Positions 51,582 through 63,755 of a DNA stretch of 64,000 bases are shown here, piece after piece. Positions within the stretch are counted from its first letter, which is position 1; each line of letters opens with the position of its first letter. The notes beneath the pieces were generated by a model, which saw only the letters and a program-made list of their open reading frames with translations, did not search any database and was not told the DNA's origin. Where the stretch lies: NCBI GenBank assembly GCA_025062095.1, contig JANXAZ010000013.1:29499-93498 (forward strand), in the 5' to 3' direction. This DNA comes from Geminicoccaceae bacterium. Its GTDB lineage: Bacteria > Pseudomonadota > Alphaproteobacteria > Geminicoccales > Geminicoccaceae. Position numbers and translations under genes: made by a program.

Positions 51582-52900
51582 CGGAGGCGGGGCTGATCCC
51601 TCTGACGCGCTCGGTCCCGAGCGCCGTGTTCCATCCCGAATGCTTCCGTCTGGCCAACGGGATGGAGGTCGTGGTGGTGACCAACCGCCGAGCACCGGCG
51701 GTCGCCCATTACGTCTGGTACCGGGTAGGATGCGCGGACAGCCCGCCGGGCAAATCCGGCCTACCTCATTTCCTCGAACACCTGATGTTCAAGGGCACGA
51801 AAAACGTACCCCCTGGCGAATTCTCCAAGATCGTGGCGCGCAACGGCGGCAACGACAACGCCTTCACCTCCTGGGACTTCACCGCCTATTTCCAGACGAT
51901 CGCGAGCGATCGGCTCGAGCTCGTCATGAGCCTCGAGGCCGATCGGATGGCCAACCTCGATCTCTCCGACGAGCACGTCTATCCCGAACGCGACGTCATC
52001 CTCGAGGAACGCAAACAACGCATCGACAACGAGCCGCAGGCGCTGTTGGGCGAAGCGGTGCAGGCGGCCCAGTTCCTGCACCATCCCTACCGCCTGCCGA
52101 TCATCGGCTGGTTGCACGAGATCGCGAGTTATACGCGCGAGGACGCTGTCGATTTCTACGAGCGCTGGTACGCCCCCAACAACGCCATTCTCATCGTGGT
52201 GGGCGACGTCGACGCCGATACCTTGCGCCCGCTCGCCGAACGCCACTACGGCCCGCTACCGCCGCGAGCCGTGCCGCCGCGCCGGCGCGTGCAGGAGCCA
52301 CCCCAGCGCGCGGCGCGACGGGTCGAGCTCGCCGATCCCCGTGTTCGCCAGCCCCAGCTCGTGCGCTCCTATCTCGCCCCGAGCCAACACGCCGATCCCG
52401 AAGGCCATTCGGCCGGGCTCGAGGTGCTGACCGAGCTCTTCGGTGGCGGGACGACGAGCCGGCTGTACCGTTCCCTGGTCGTCGAGCAGGCGCTCGCGGC
52501 GGCGGCCGGTGCCGGCTATCAACCCTGGAGCCTCGATCCCACGAGCCTGCGCCTCTACGCCACGCCGCGGCCCGGCGTCCCCGTCGATCGGCTCGAAGCG
52601 GCCCTGGATGCCGAAATCGCGAAGCTCTTGGACGGAGGCGTGAGCGAGGACGAGCTCGAACGCACCAAAGGGCGGATGCTCGCGGAGGCCGTGTACGCCC
52701 GGGACTCCCTGGGCGGGGTGGCGCGCTTGTTCGGCACCGCGCTCACCACCGGGCTGGGAATCGAGGCGGTGGAGGGTTGGCCGCAACGGATCGCCTCGGT
52801 CGACCGGGCGGCGGTGGAAGCCGCGGCGCGTGCCGTCTTCGTTCGCGCGCATTCGGTGACGGGACGGCTGTTGCCCCTGGAGACGGGTTCGGATGGCTGA
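51578..52900 (+). CDS. M16 peptidase, catalytic subunit
   Basis: A 440-residue insulinase/processing-peptidase family protein with the inverted zinc motif HFLEH at GLPHFLEHLMFKGT and downstream glutamates in EERKQRIDNEP. ARNGGNDNAFTSWDFTAYFQ is the typical substrate-side strand. No signal peptide is apparent, unusual for an alphaproteobacterial PqqL/PmpB-like pair and so possibly cytoplasmic. It overlaps the next gene, a related M16 protein lacking the zinc motif, by 8 bases, consistent with an active/inactive heterodimer. Confidence 0.93.
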   Translation: MTEAGLIPLTRSVPSAVFHPECFRLANGMEVVVVTNRRAPAVAHYVWYRVGCADSPPGKSGLPHFLEHLMFKGTKNVPPGEFSKIVARNGGNDNAFTSWDFTAYFQTIASDRLELVMSLEADRMANLDLSDEHVYPERDVILEERKQRIDNEPQALLGEAVQAAQFLHHPYRLPIIGWLHEIASYTREDAVDFYERWYAPNNAILIVVGDVDADTLRPLAERHYGPLPPRAVPPRRRVQEPPQRAARRVELADPRVRQPQLVRSYLAPSQHADPEGHSAGLEVLTELFGGGTTSRLYRSLVVEQALAAAAGAGYQPWSLDPTSLRLYATPRPGVPVDRLEAALDAEIAKLLDGGVSEDELERTKGRMLAEAVYARDSLGGVARLFGTALTTGLGIEAVEGWPQRIASVDRAAVEAAARAVFVRAHSVTGRLLPLETGSDG

Positions 52901-54158
52901 TCGTCCGCGTCCTTTCTTCCCCCGTGTCGAAGAGGTGGTGAGCCCCAAGGGCATCCGCGCCTATCTCGTCACCGAACGCTCGGTACCGTTTCTGACCCTC
53001 GCGCTGCACTTCCGCGCCGGCGCCGTCCTCGACCCGCCCGATCGGTGCGGATTGGCGACGATGGTCGCCGGTCTTCTCGACGAAGGCGCCGGTCCTTACG
53101 ACAGCCAGGCCTTCCGGCGCGAACTCGAGGACAACGCGATCCGCCTCACCTTCGATGCCGATCTCGACGGCTTCACGGGCACGCTCAAGACCCTCACCGC
53201 GACCCGCGACCACGCCTTCGATCTCCTGCGCTTGGCTCTTCTCGAACCCCGCTTCGATCCCGAGCCGATCGAGCGCATCCGGAGCCAGATCCAGGCCGAG
53301 CTCCGACGCCGCGAGAGCGACCCCGATTACGTTTCGGCACGCGCCTGGTACGCCCGCGCCTTCGACGGGCACGGTTACGGCCGGCCCGTCCGCGGCACGC
53401 TCGAGACGATCGCCCGGATCCGGCGCGAGGATCTCGTGGGCTTCGCCCGGGAACGGCTCGCGCGTGCCGATCTCGCGATCGGTGTGGCGGGCGACATCGG
53501 CCCGGAAGAGTTGGCGGTCCTGCTCGATCGGACCTTCGGCGGGCTTCCCGAGCGGAGCGCGCCGGTCGAGCCGCCGCCGACCGAGCCGCGGCTCGGCGAC
53601 ACCGTGCTCGTGCCGATGCCCATTCCCCAGAGCGTCGTCACCTTCGGTCGCAAGGGCATCGCGCGCAACGATCCCGATTATTACGCCGCCACGATCGCCA
53701 ACTACATCTTGGGCGGGGGCGGGTTCTCCTCGCGTCTCATGCAAGAAGTGCGGGAGAAGCGCGGCCTCGCCTATTCGGTGTACACCTATCTCGCCGACGT
53801 GCGGCTCGCCCCTCTCTGGTTGGGTGCGGTCGCCACCAGCAACGAGCGCGTCGCTCGATCGATCGCCTTGGTACGCGAAGAAGTCGCTCGCTTGGCGGAA
53901 GGCGAAATCGACGACCGAGAGCTCGCCGATGCCAAGACTTATCTCACCGGCTCTTTCCCCTTGCGGCTGGCGACCAACGATCAGCTCGCGCGCATGTTGC
54001 TCGGCATGATGGTCCACGGGCTCGGCCGCGATTATCTCGAACGCCGCAACGAGCTCGTCTCGGCGGTGGGCCCCGAGGATCTGCGGCGGGTGTGCCGTCG
54101 CCTCTACGCCGGGCCGCTGCTCGTCGCCGTGGCCGGTCGTCCCGAAGGATTGGAGTGA
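52893..54158 (+). CDS. M16-family protein without zinc site (partner subunit)
   Basis: A 421-residue M16 homolog whose HxxEH is replaced by MVAGLLDEG. It keeps the glycine-rich loop region (ANYILGGGGFSSRLMQEVREKRGLAYSVYTYL) that in mitochondrial processing peptidase alpha-subunits binds substrate. Overlap with the active M16 gene supports heterodimer formation. No signal peptide is seen. The substrate is unknown. Confidence 0.92.
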   Translation: MADRPRPFFPRVEEVVSPKGIRAYLVTERSVPFLTLALHFRAGAVLDPPDRCGLATMVAGLLDEGAGPYDSQAFRRELEDNAIRLTFDADLDGFTGTLKTLTATRDHAFDLLRLALLEPRFDPEPIERIRSQIQAELRRRESDPDYVSARAWYARAFDGHGYGRPVRGTLETIARIRREDLVGFARERLARADLAIGVAGDIGPEELAVLLDRTFGGLPERSAPVEPPPTEPRLGDTVLVPMPIPQSVVTFGRKGIARNDPDYYAATIANYILGGGGFSSRLMQEVREKRGLAYSVYTYLADVRLAPLWLGAVATSNERVARSIALVREEVARLAEGEIDDRELADAKTYLTGSFPLRLATNDQLARMLLGMMVHGLGRDYLERRNELVSAVGPEDLRRVCRRLYAGPLLVAVAGRPEGLE

Positions 54159-54165
54159 GCCCCGC

Positions 54166-55947
54166 TTGCCCTCCATTCGGATCCTGGACGAAGCGATCGT
54201 CAGCCGCATCGCGGCGGGAGAGGTCGTCGAGCGCCCGGCTTCGGTGGTCAAAGAGCTGGTCGAGAACGCCTTGGATGCCGGAGCGCGGCGGATCGCGATC
54301 GAGCTCGCGGGTGGGGGCCGCGAGCTCGTCCTCGTGACCGACGACGGCTGCGGGATCCCGCCCGACGAGCTGCCGCTGGCGGTCGCGCGTCACGCGACCT
54401 CCAAGCTCGTCGACGACGATCTCTCGCGGATCACGAGCTTGGGATTTCGCGGCGAGGCGCTGGCCGCGATCGCGGCCGTGGCGCGGCTGCGGATCACGAG
54501 CCGCCCCGTCGGCGCGGAGAGTGCCTACACGCTTCTCGCCGAGGGCGAGCGGATCGAGGGACCGCGGCCGACGGCGGGAGCGTTCGGCACGCGCGTCGAG
54601 GTCACCGAGCTCTTCCGTCGGCTGCCCGCTCGGCTCAAGTTTTTGCGTTCCGAGCGCGCCGAACTGCAGGCCGCGGTCGAGGTGGTCGAGCGCCTGGCCC
54701 TCGCGCGGCCGACCACGGGTTTCCGGCTGTCGTCCGAAGGACGTCGCCTGCTCGACCTCGAGCCGCGGGAAAAGGACCCGGACGGTCTGTCGGCGCGCGT
54801 GCGCGCGATCCTGGGACCGGAGCTCGCGGACGACCTTTTCGCCTTCGAAGCCGAGCGCGAAGGGATCCGGCTTTTCGGCTTCCTGGGGCTCCCCGCGGTG
54901 GCGCGTTCGGATCCGCGCGCTCAGCATCTCGTGGTGAACGGCCGAGCGGTCCAGGATCGGCTCCTCAAGAGCGCGCTCAGGGCCGGTTACGGCGATCTTC
55001 TGCCGCAAGGCCGCCATCCGGTGGCGGCGCTGTTCCTCGAGCTCGCCCCCGAGCGGGTCGACGTCAACGTCCATCCGAGCAAGGTCGAGGTTCGTTTCGC
55101 AGAGCCCCAGACGGTGCGCGGTCTCGTGGTCCACGCCGTCCGTCGCGCGCTCGAGGAGCTCGGGCGGCGCGGCGCGCGCGGGCTCGGCCGGCGCGCGGAA
55201 GCGGCTTTCCGAGCGGCCGAAGAGCCCGGGTTCGGATCGCCGCATGAGGAAGCCGCGCTTTGCGGGCTCGCGGAAAGCCCGGCCGCGTTCCAGCCGGTGC
55301 TCGCCCGCTTGCCGCCGGCGGCCCCTCCCCCGGCTCCCGCCCTCGACGAAGACGACGACGGCGCGAGCTTTCCGCTCGGAGCCGCGCGCGCCCAGCTCTT
55401 CGACTCCTACGTGCTCGCCCAGAACGCCCAGGGGCTCGTGATCGTCGACCAGCACGCGGCGCACGAGCGGATCCTCTTCGAGCGGCTCAAAGAGCAACTC
55501 CGCGCGGGCGGTGTGGCGCGCCAGGCGCTGTTGTTGCCGGAAGTCGTGGCGCTGCCCGCGGGCGAGCGGGAGGCTCTGCTCGTCCGCGCGGCGGACGTTC
55601 TGCGTCTCGGACTGGTCGTCGAGCCCTTCGGGCCGGAGGCGGTGGTCGTGCGCGAGGTTCCGGCGCTGCTCGGCGAAGGCCCGGTCGTTCCTCTCGTGCG
55701 CGCGCTCGCCGCCGAACTCTTCCACCTGGGCAGCACGGTCGAGCTCGAGGCGGCGCTCGGCCGGCTCGCGGCGACGATCGCCTGCCACGGCAGCGTGCGC
55801 GCCGGGCGCAGGCTCACGGTGGCGGAGATGGACGCGCTGTTGCGGGCGATCGAGCGCACCCCCAACAGCGGCCAGTGCAACCACGGGCGGCCGACCTGGA
55901 TCCAGCTCGACCGGTCGGCGATCGAGCGGCTGTTCGGGCGCCGGTGA
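54166..55947 (+). CDS. mutL: DNA mismatch repair protein MutL with endonuclease motif
   Basis: A 593-residue mismatch-repair ATPase. GHKL motifs are [26 protein letters not shown], and [26 protein letters not shown] ends the N-terminal half. The C-terminal [12 protein letters not shown] (DQHA-x2-E-x4-E) marks an active nicking endonuclease, as in organisms lacking MutH, with CHGSVRAG and GQCNHGRPT downstream. TTG 54166 is the start, since [27 protein letters not shown] is the family N-terminus and no ATG fits. Confidence 0.96.
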   Translation: MPSIRILDEAIVSRIAAGEVVERPASVVKELVENALDAGARRIAIELAGGGRELVLVTDDGCGIPPDELPLAVARHATSKLVDDDLSRITSLGFRGEALAAIAAVARLRITSRPVGAESAYTLLAEGERIEGPRPTAGAFGTRVEVTELFRRLPARLKFLRSERAELQAAVEVVERLALARPTTGFRLSSEGRRLLDLEPREKDPDGLSARVRAILGPELADDLFAFEAEREGIRLFGFLGLPAVARSDPRAQHLVVNGRAVQDRLLKSALRAGYGDLLPQGRHPVAALFLELAPERVDVNVHPSKVEVRFAEPQTVRGLVVHAVRRALEELGRRGARGLGRRAEAAFRAAEEPGFGSPHEEAALCGLAESPAAFQPVLARLPPAAPPPAPALDEDDDGASFPLGAARAQLFDSYVLAQNAQGLVIVDQHAAHERILFERLKEQLRAGGVARQALLLPEVVALPAGEREALLVRAADVLRLGLVVEPFGPEAVVVREVPALLGEGPVVPLVRALAAELFHLGSTVELEAALGRLAATIACHGSVRAGRRLTVAEMDALLRAIERTPNSGQCNHGRPTWIQLDRSAIERLFGRR

Positions 55948-56089
55948 ACGAACCGCCGCGTGCACTCGGGCGCCCCGTCGGGCACCGAGGGGCAATCGGG
56001 AGCACGCCCCTGGCCCGAGGCCGAAGGGGCCATTATCTTGCAGCGCGCGGGGCCGGTCGGGCGGCGCTCGCAGCGAACCGGAGTGGGCG

Positions 56090-56428
56090 ATGACCTACGT
56101 GGTCACCGAGGCGTGCATCCGATGCAAGTACATGGACTGCGTCGAGGTGTGCCCCGTCGACTGTTTCTACGAAGGCGAGAACATGCTCGTCATCAACCCC
56201 GACGAGTGCATCGACTGCGGGGTCTGCGAACCGGAATGTCCGGCCGAGGCCATCCTGCCCGACACCGAACCGGAAGCGGAGAAGTGGCTCGAGCTCAACC
56301 GTAAGTACTCGCAGATCTGGCCCAACATCACCAGAAAGCGCGAGCCGCCCCCCGACGCCGACGCGTACAAGGGCATCCCCGGCAAATTCGAGAAATTCTT
56401 CAGCGAGCGTCCCGGCCGCGGCGACTGA
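56090..56428 (+). CDS. fdxA: Ferredoxin FdxA, 7Fe type
   Basis: A 112-residue ferredoxin with the seven-iron cluster pattern: [18 protein letters not shown] in the N-terminal cluster region (Cys9, 12, 17, 21, 25) and [16 protein letters not shown] for the [4Fe-4S] site. The C-terminal ~55 residues are the usual FdxA tail ([27 protein letters not shown]). It carries electrons for unknown partners, often under low oxygen or in central metabolism. Its neighbour carD is typical in alphaproteobacteria. Confidence 0.96.
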   Translation: MTYVVTEACIRCKYMDCVEVCPVDCFYEGENMLVINPDECIDCGVCEPECPAEAILPDTEPEAEKWLELNRKYSQIWPNITRKREPPPDADAYKGIPGKFEKFFSERPGRGD

Positions 56429-56508
56429 CGACCGCGGCGCGGCACGAACCCGCTCGGCCGGCGAGCCCCGGCGCGCGGCCGCACAGGGCTAGAAATGCCG
56501 TAAAATTT

Positions 56509-56524
56509 GTGATAAAAAGATCAC
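56509..56524. promoter_or_regulatory. AT-rich GTGAT-N6-ATCAC palindrome in the fdxA-carD gap
   Basis: The inverted repeat GTGAT-AAAAAG-ATCAC lies in the most AT-rich patch of the 272-base gap and could be an operator. Further downstream TACAAT (56677-56682), 19 bases before the carD ATG, resembles a -10, but the matching -35 is poor. Confidence 0.35.
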
Positions 56525-56700
56525 GTCTGTCGGCGGGACAGCGGTTCGTCGGTTCCCTCCTCGTTCTCGTTCGGTCGGCTCGAGGTCGGGGGCCGCGCGT
56601 GCGGGCGCGGCCGTTGACGTATCGCGCCGCCGCGCCGCGGGATCCGTGAAGGCTGGGGATGCGGCCCGCGGTGTTTTACAATGCTGGGAGAGCATGCCTC

Positions 56701-57204
56701 ATGGCCACGAAGAAGCTGACGTTCGCTCCCGGTGACTACATCGTCTATCCCTCGCACGGGGTCGGGCGGATCACCGGTATCGAGACGCAGACGATCGCGG
56801 GTATGCAGCTCGAAATGTACGTCGTCTCTTTCGAGAACGAGCGGCTCATCCTGCGCGTACCCATCGACAAAGTCCAGAAATCGGGCATGCGCAAGCTCTC
56901 CTCGCGCGAGAAGATCCAGTCCGCGCTCGATGCGCTCAAGGTGCGCGTGCGGCCGCGTCGCAACGTCATGTGGAGCCGGCGGGCTCAGGAATACGAGGCG
57001 AAGATCAACTCGGGCGATCCGGTGGCCATCGCCGAAGTCGTGCGCGAGCTGCACCGGCCCGACGACGCCGAGCAGTCCTACAGCGAACGCCAGATGTATC
57101 GGGCGGCGCTCGAACGTCTCGCCCGCGAGATCGCGGCGATCGAAAAGATCGACGAAGCCGAGGCCAGCCGTCGCGTCGAAGCCGTCCTCCTCAAAGCGGC
57201 CTGA
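56701..57204 (+). CDS. carD: CarD-family transcription regulator
   Basis: A 167-residue RNA-polymerase-binding regulator. The N-terminal RID Tudor-like fold is FAPGDYIVYPSHGVGRITGIETQTI through FENERLILRVPIDKVQ. The C-terminal helical, DNA-contacting region has MRKLSSREKIQSAL, VRPRRNVMWSRRAQEYEAKINSGDPVAIAEVVRELH and SYSERQMYRAALERLAREIAAIE. CarD stabilises open complexes at rRNA and other promoters. A strong terminator follows. Confidence 0.95.
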   Translation: MATKKLTFAPGDYIVYPSHGVGRITGIETQTIAGMQLEMYVVSFENERLILRVPIDKVQKSGMRKLSSREKIQSALDALKVRVRPRRNVMWSRRAQEYEAKINSGDPVAIAEVVRELHRPDDAEQSYSERQMYRAALERLAREIAAIEKIDEAEASRRVEAVLLKAA

Positions 57205-57229
57205 GACGCGGAGGATCGCGATCGCGGCC

Positions 57230-57262
57230 GGGCGGGGCCAGTGGCTCCGCCCGCGCTTTTTT
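57230..57262 (+). terminator. Rho-independent terminator of carD
   Basis: GGGCGGGGCCA (57230-57240) pairs with TGGCTCCGCCC (57242-57252) through a stem with one G-T wobble, and CGCG then six Ts (57257-57262) follow. It separates carD from the convergent gshB, whose end is at 57271. Confidence 0.85.
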
Positions 57263-57270
57263 CGCGCCTC

Positions 57271-58239
57271 TCAGGTCGGATGGCGGTGATCGGCGCGCGC
57301 GGCGATCTTGGCCTCGATCGCGTCCCACACCGTGCCGGCGAGATTCGTGCCCTCGAAGCGGTCGATCTCCTGGATCCCGGTGGGCGAGGTCACGTTGATT
57401 TCGGTGAGATAGCCCCCGATCACGTCGATCCCCACGAGCAGGAGCCCGCGCAGCTCGAGCGCGGGGCCGATGGCCTCGCAGATCTCGAGATCGCGCTTGG
57501 TCAACCGCGTCGGTTCGGGCCGGCCGCCGACGTGCAGATTGGCCCGCGTCTCGTCGGGAGCCGGCACGCGGTTGACCGCGCCGACCGGTTTGCCGTCGAC
57601 GAGGATGATGCGCTTGTCGCCTTCGCGAACCGCCGGGAGGTATTGTTGGACCATGAGCGGCTCGTCGAGGAATCGCTGGAACAGCTCGATGAGGCTGTTG
57701 AGGTTCGTGTCGTCCTTCTTGATGTGGAACACGCCGGCACCGCCGTTGCCGTAGATCGGTTTGACGATGATGTCACCGTACTCGCGGCGGAAGGCACGGA
57801 TCTCCTCGATATCGTAGGTGATGATCGAGGGGGGCATGAGCTCGTGGAACTCGGTGACGAACAGCTTTTCCGGCGCGTTGCGCACCGAATGCGGGTCGTT
57901 GACCACGAGCGTGCGCGGATGCACGCGATCGAGCAAGTGGGTGGCCGAAATATAAGCGAGGTTGAAAGGCGGATCCTGGCGCATGAGCACGACGTCGAGG
58001 GTCTCGAGGTCGATCGTCTCCGGCGCCCCGAGGCTCGCGTGCGCGCCCTTGACCCGTTGCACGCGCACCGCACGGGCGCGCGCCACCACCCGCCCCTGCC
58101 GCCAGGTCAGATCGCGCGGCAGATAATGGTACAGGAGATGCCCGCGCCGCTGGGCTTCGAGCATGAGCGCGAAAGTGGTGTCGGTATCGATATTGATGGT
58201 CTCGATGGGGTCCATCTGAACGGCCACGGCGAGCGACAT
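57271..58239 (-). CDS. gshB: Glutathione synthetase
   Basis: A 322-residue ATP-grasp ligase joining gamma-glutamylcysteine and glycine. Signatures include [104 protein letters not shown], and [19 protein letters not shown]. This supplies glutathione for redox and detoxification functions. The ATG at 58239 opens the family N-terminus. Confidence 0.97.
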   Translation of the reverse strand: MSLAVAVQMDPIETINIDTDTTFALMLEAQRRGHLLYHYLPRDLTWRQGRVVARARAVRVQRVKGAHASLGAPETIDLETLDVVLMRQDPPFNLAYISATHLLDRVHPRTLVVNDPHSVRNAPEKLFVTEFHELMPPSIITYDIEEIRAFRREYGDIIVKPIYGNGGAGVFHIKKDDTNLNSLIELFQRFLDEPLMVQQYLPAVREGDKRIILVDGKPVGAVNRVPAPDETRANLHVGGRPEPTRLTKRDLEICEAIGPALELRGLLLVGIDVIGGYLTEINVTSPTGIQEIDRFEGTNLAGTVWDAIEAKIAARADHRHPT

Positions 58240-58374
58240 CGGCAACCCCTTCCGCTGCGGGCGGCGCCTTCGCGGCGTCGATCCGGCTGGCGCGCGTCTT
58301 TCGCATCCGCCGCGCGGACTTGACAAGCGGCTCCCGCCCCCCCTTGCTCGCCGCGAGCAGCGGGAGAACGATCC

Positions 58375-58746
58375 GTGTCGAGCTACGATCCGAACAACGT
58401 CTTCGCCCGCATCCTCCGCGGCGAGCTGCCCTGCCGGAAGGTCTACGAAGACGAATGGGCGCTCGCCTTCCACGACATCAACCCGCAGGCCCCGGTTCAT
58501 GTGCTCGTGATCCCCAAAGGGCCTTACGTCTCGATGGTCGATTTCGCGGCCCGCGCCACCGATGCCGAGATCGCCGGCTTTTTCCGCGCCGTGGGCAAGA
58601 CGGCTTCGTTGCTCGGGCTCGATGCGGAGGGTTATCGTTTTCTCGCCAACTGCGGAGCCAACGCGCACCAAGAGGTGCCGCACTTCCACGTGCACGTCTT
58701 CGGTGGGCGCAAGCTCGGCCGCATGCTTCCCAGAGCCGAGGGTTGA
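58375..58746 (+). CDS. HIT-family nucleotide-binding protein (HinT-like)
   Basis: A 123-residue histidine-triad protein. The triad [10 protein letters not shown] holds His103, His105, and His107, and the N-terminal [39 protein letters not shown] matches HinT/PKCI. The family hydrolyses adenosine phosphoramidates and lysyl- or acyl-AMP-like compounds. The GTG start is preceded by a promoter-like TTGACA (58320-58325) whose -10 is poor, so expression from its own promoter is a tentative inference. Confidence 0.93.
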   Translation: MSSYDPNNVFARILRGELPCRKVYEDEWALAFHDINPQAPVHVLVIPKGPYVSMVDFAARATDAEIAGFFRAVGKTASLLGLDAEGYRFLANCGANAHQEVPHFHVHVFGGRKLGRMLPRAEG

Positions 58747-58788
58747 GCGGCGCCGCGGCGCGGCGAAGACGAGCGGGAGGGGCGGCGC

Positions 58789-59664
58789 GTGGGGGCGATC
58801 TTCGACGTCTTCTTGCTCGAGGCCGTGCTCAACGGACTCCTGTTCGGCGGAGTCCTCGCTCTTCTCGCTCTCGGCCTCAATTTGATCTTCGGTGTGATCG
58901 ACGTCGTTTGGATCTGCTACGCCGAGCTCGTCATGCTCGGCATGTACACCGTGTATTTTCTTTTCACCGTGTACGGCGTTCCCCTTCTCGCGGCGTTCGC
59001 GGCGGCGATCCTGCTCGTCGCCGTCCTGGGCGCGTTGCTGCACTTTCTCGTGATCCGACCGGTGCTGGCTTCCGAGCCGATCAACCAGCTCCTCGTCACC
59101 GGTGGCGTGCTGTTCTTCCTCCAGGCCGCGGCGACGGTCGCCTTCGGCATCGACTTCCGCAACCTCGGCCTGTCCCTGCCTTCGCTCGTGATCGGCGAGA
59201 TCTTCTTGCCCTGGTCGCGGATCCTCGCCGCCCTGACCGCTCTTACCGCCATGCTCGGGGTCTGGTTGTTCCTGCGCCGCAGCTTCCTCGGGACCGCGAT
59301 CCGGGCGATCAGCCAGGACCGCCAGATCATGCCCCTCATGGGGGTCGATCCGAACCGGCTCTATCTCTTGACTTCGGCGATCGGTGGCGGGCTCGCGGGT
59401 CTCGGGGCTTGTCTTCTCGTGCTCCAATACGACGTGCACCCGGCGATCGGCCTCTCCTTCGGGCCGATCACGTTCATGATCTGCGTGATGGGCGGGCTCG
59501 GCAATCTCGTCGGCGGCTTCGTAGCCGCGTTTCTCTTCGCCCAGTTCATTTCGGTGGGAGGCTATTTCTTCCACGTCGAATGGGGCTACGTCATGGCCTT
59601 CGTCTTTTTCGTAGTGGTCATGTTCTGGCGGCCCCAAGGTCTGTTCGCGCCCGGCGGCCGGTGA
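58789..59664 (+). CDS. livH: Branched-chain amino acid-type ABC transporter permease LivH
   Basis: A 291-residue permease with about eight membrane helices. Conserved parts are [93 protein letters not shown] (EAA-like region), and [16 protein letters not shown]. It forms one half of the channel for a HAAT-type ABC importer. GTG 58789 is preceded by GGGAGGGG. Confidence 0.94.
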   Translation: MGAIFDVFLLEAVLNGLLFGGVLALLALGLNLIFGVIDVVWICYAELVMLGMYTVYFLFTVYGVPLLAAFAAAILLVAVLGALLHFLVIRPVLASEPINQLLVTGGVLFFLQAAATVAFGIDFRNLGLSLPSLVIGEIFLPWSRILAALTALTAMLGVWLFLRRSFLGTAIRAISQDRQIMPLMGVDPNRLYLLTSAIGGGLAGLGACLLVLQYDVHPAIGLSFGPITFMICVMGGLGNLVGGFVAAFLFAQFISVGGYFFHVEWGYVMAFVFFVVVMFWRPQGLFAPGGR

Positions 59665-59670
59665 CGTTCC

Positions 59671-60654
59671 ATGGATCTCTGGGCGCCGATCGCGATCGTT
59701 CTCGTCTTGGGGTCGCTGCCGATCGCGACGGGCATCGGCGATTATCACCTGCATCTGCTCGTGCTCATGTTGATCTGGGGGTTCGTGTACACCTCCTGGT
59801 CGGTGATGGGGCGCTTCGGCCTCGTGAGCCTGGGACACGGCGCCTTCATGGGGATCGGCGCTTACGGGGTCACGCTCTTGTGGAACCATTTCGGCCTCTC
59901 GCCGTGGTTGGGCGGGCCGATCGCCCTCGCCGTCGCCGCTCTTTTCGCGCTCGCGATCGGCTGGCCCTGCTTTCGCTTCCGCATCACCGGTCACTATTTC
60001 GCGCTCGTGACGCTCGCCGCGACCGAGATCGTCCGGCTCGTGATCGTCGCCCTGCGCGACGTCACCGGCGGTTCGCTCGGGATGACCCCCAAGACCGCTC
60101 TCGCCGAAGGCCCCGTTTCGCTCTCGGCGCTTCAGTTCGCGGCCAAGGAGGTCTGGCTCTACATCGCGCTGTTGGCTTGGCTCGGCGGCGTTCTCGTGTG
60201 GCGCGCCGTCGACCGCTCCATGTTGCGCTACGCCCTCGAAGCGGCCGGACAAGACGAAGACGCCGCGGCCTCCATCGGCGTCGACGTCACCCGCGCGAAG
60301 CTCGCGATCACCCTCCTCTCGGCGGTCATGACGGCGACGGGTGGCATCCTCTACGCCCAGTACCAGCTCTACGTCGCTCCCGAGACGGTCTCGGGCATCG
60401 GGATTTCGCTCCAGATCGTGTTCGCGGTGATCGCGGGCGGGATGTACGTGCAGCTGGGCCCGACGGTGGGCGCCGTGTTCACCCTCGCGCTCTCCGAATC
60501 TCTGCGGGTCGCGATCGGGCACACGATCCCGAGCCTCGACGGCCTGATTTACGGGCTGCTCTTGGTTCTGTTCATCGTCTACATGCCCAAGGGCATTCTC
60601 GGTCAACTGCTCGCCTTGGCCGAGCGTCGCTCGCTTCTCGTCTTCGGCCGGTGA
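59671..60654 (+). CDS. livM: Branched-chain amino acid-type ABC transporter permease LivM
   Basis: A 327-residue permease, partner of LivH, six bases downstream. Signatures are [84 protein letters not shown], and [53 protein letters not shown]. The ATPases LivG/LivF and the binding protein LivK are not adjacent; the next gene is clpB. Confidence 0.94.
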   Translation: MDLWAPIAIVLVLGSLPIATGIGDYHLHLLVLMLIWGFVYTSWSVMGRFGLVSLGHGAFMGIGAYGVTLLWNHFGLSPWLGGPIALAVAALFALAIGWPCFRFRITGHYFALVTLAATEIVRLVIVALRDVTGGSLGMTPKTALAEGPVSLSALQFAAKEVWLYIALLAWLGGVLVWRAVDRSMLRYALEAAGQDEDAAASIGVDVTRAKLAITLLSAVMTATGGILYAQYQLYVAPETVSGIGISLQIVFAVIAGGMYVQLGPTVGAVFTLALSESLRVAIGHTIPSLDGLIYGLLLVLFIVYMPKGILGQLLALAERRSLLVFGR

Positions 60655-60659
60655 GCCGC

Positions 60660-60683
60660 GCCCGGCGCTCCCGGGCGCCGGGC
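60660..60683 (+). terminator. Strong stem-loop after livM, possible terminator
   Basis: GCCCGGCGC (60660-60668) and GCGCCGGGC (60675-60683) form a perfect 9-bp stem with a 6-base loop. No T-run follows, so termination would need another factor; processing or stability roles are equally possible. Confidence 0.4.
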
Positions 60684-60717
60684 CGACGACGCGAAGGGGC
60701 GGGGCGCGCGCCTCGCT

Positions 60718-60745
60718 CTTGCTGCGGCGGTTCGGCTTCCCACAT
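60718..60745 (+). promoter_or_regulatory. Heat-shock (sigma-32/RpoH) promoter of clpB
   Basis: CTTG (60718-60721) is followed after exactly 17 bases by CCCACAT (60739-60745), close to the RpoH consensus CTTG-N17-CCCCAT type. It lies 72 bases before the clpB ATG, which is a gene commonly driven by the heat-shock sigma factor. Confidence 0.55.
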
Positions 60746-60816
60746 GCACCGCAGCGCGGGGGATGCCCGCGGGGGGTCTCCCGCCGGCGGTCCGCTCGCA
60801 CGAGGGACACGAACCC

Positions 60817-63414
<2,598 letters not shown>

Positions 63415-63463
63415 GGCTCGGGGCGAGCGCTCTCTGCGCCGGTGATGCCGCGATCGCGGGGGC

Positions 63464-63492
63464 TTGAAAGGAAAGGAGGGCGTCGCTATATG
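63464..63492 (+). promoter_or_regulatory. rRNA operon promoter
   Basis: TTGAAA (63464-63469) and TATATG (63487-63492) are separated by 17 bases, about 260 bases before 16S. The -35 and spacer are near-ideal and the -10 is a fair match. No competing pair is seen in the region. Confidence 0.65.
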
Positions 63493-63554
63493 GCCGGGCG
63501 TCGCGGCGGTGTCCGCACGGTTCCGCCGACCGGGTTCGTCGCCCCGTCGGCGAG

Positions 63555-63566
63555 GCTCTTTGGACA
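63555..63566 (+). promoter_or_regulatory. boxA antitermination element of the rRNA leader
   Basis: GCTCTTTGGACA matches the boxA pattern (GCTCTTTnACA) in all but the extra G in the middle. It lies between promoter and 16S, where NusB/NusE-type antitermination complexes assemble. Confidence 0.55.
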
Positions 63567-63667
63567 GCGTGGGGTGAGGTAGGGACGAGCAGGCGGCGGC
63601 GCGGAGTGTCGCGGAGCGGGGCACTCGGGCGGTTCGGGCCTTGGGGGCGCCTTTGGTGGGTGGTTCC

Positions 63668-63707
63668 GGGGGTTCGGGCGTTCGGGTGTGCCCGGGTCGG
63701 GTCGGGG
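63668..63707 (+). other. Predicted G-quadruplex-forming motif in the rRNA leader
   Basis: Six G-runs (63668-63672, 63676-63678, 63684-63686, 63694-63696, 63699-63701, 63704-63707) are separated by loops of 3, 5, 7, 2 and 2 bases, fulfilling the G3+/N1-7 rule on the transcribed (RNA-like) strand. Confidence 0.6.
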
Positions 63708-63755
63708 TTCTCGTCGGTGGTTTCGGCTGCCGGTGGGGGCCCGTGGTCCGAGGGT

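Larger units (their letters stand above)
63415..63755 (+). other. rRNA leader region: promoter, boxA and an A-free G-rich tract
   Basis: This 341-base gap between clpB and 16S contains no gene. It holds a sigma-70 promoter pair, a boxA-like sequence and a 127-base tract (63624-63750) with no A on the + strand; the tract contains runs of three to five Gs. Confidence 0.7.
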
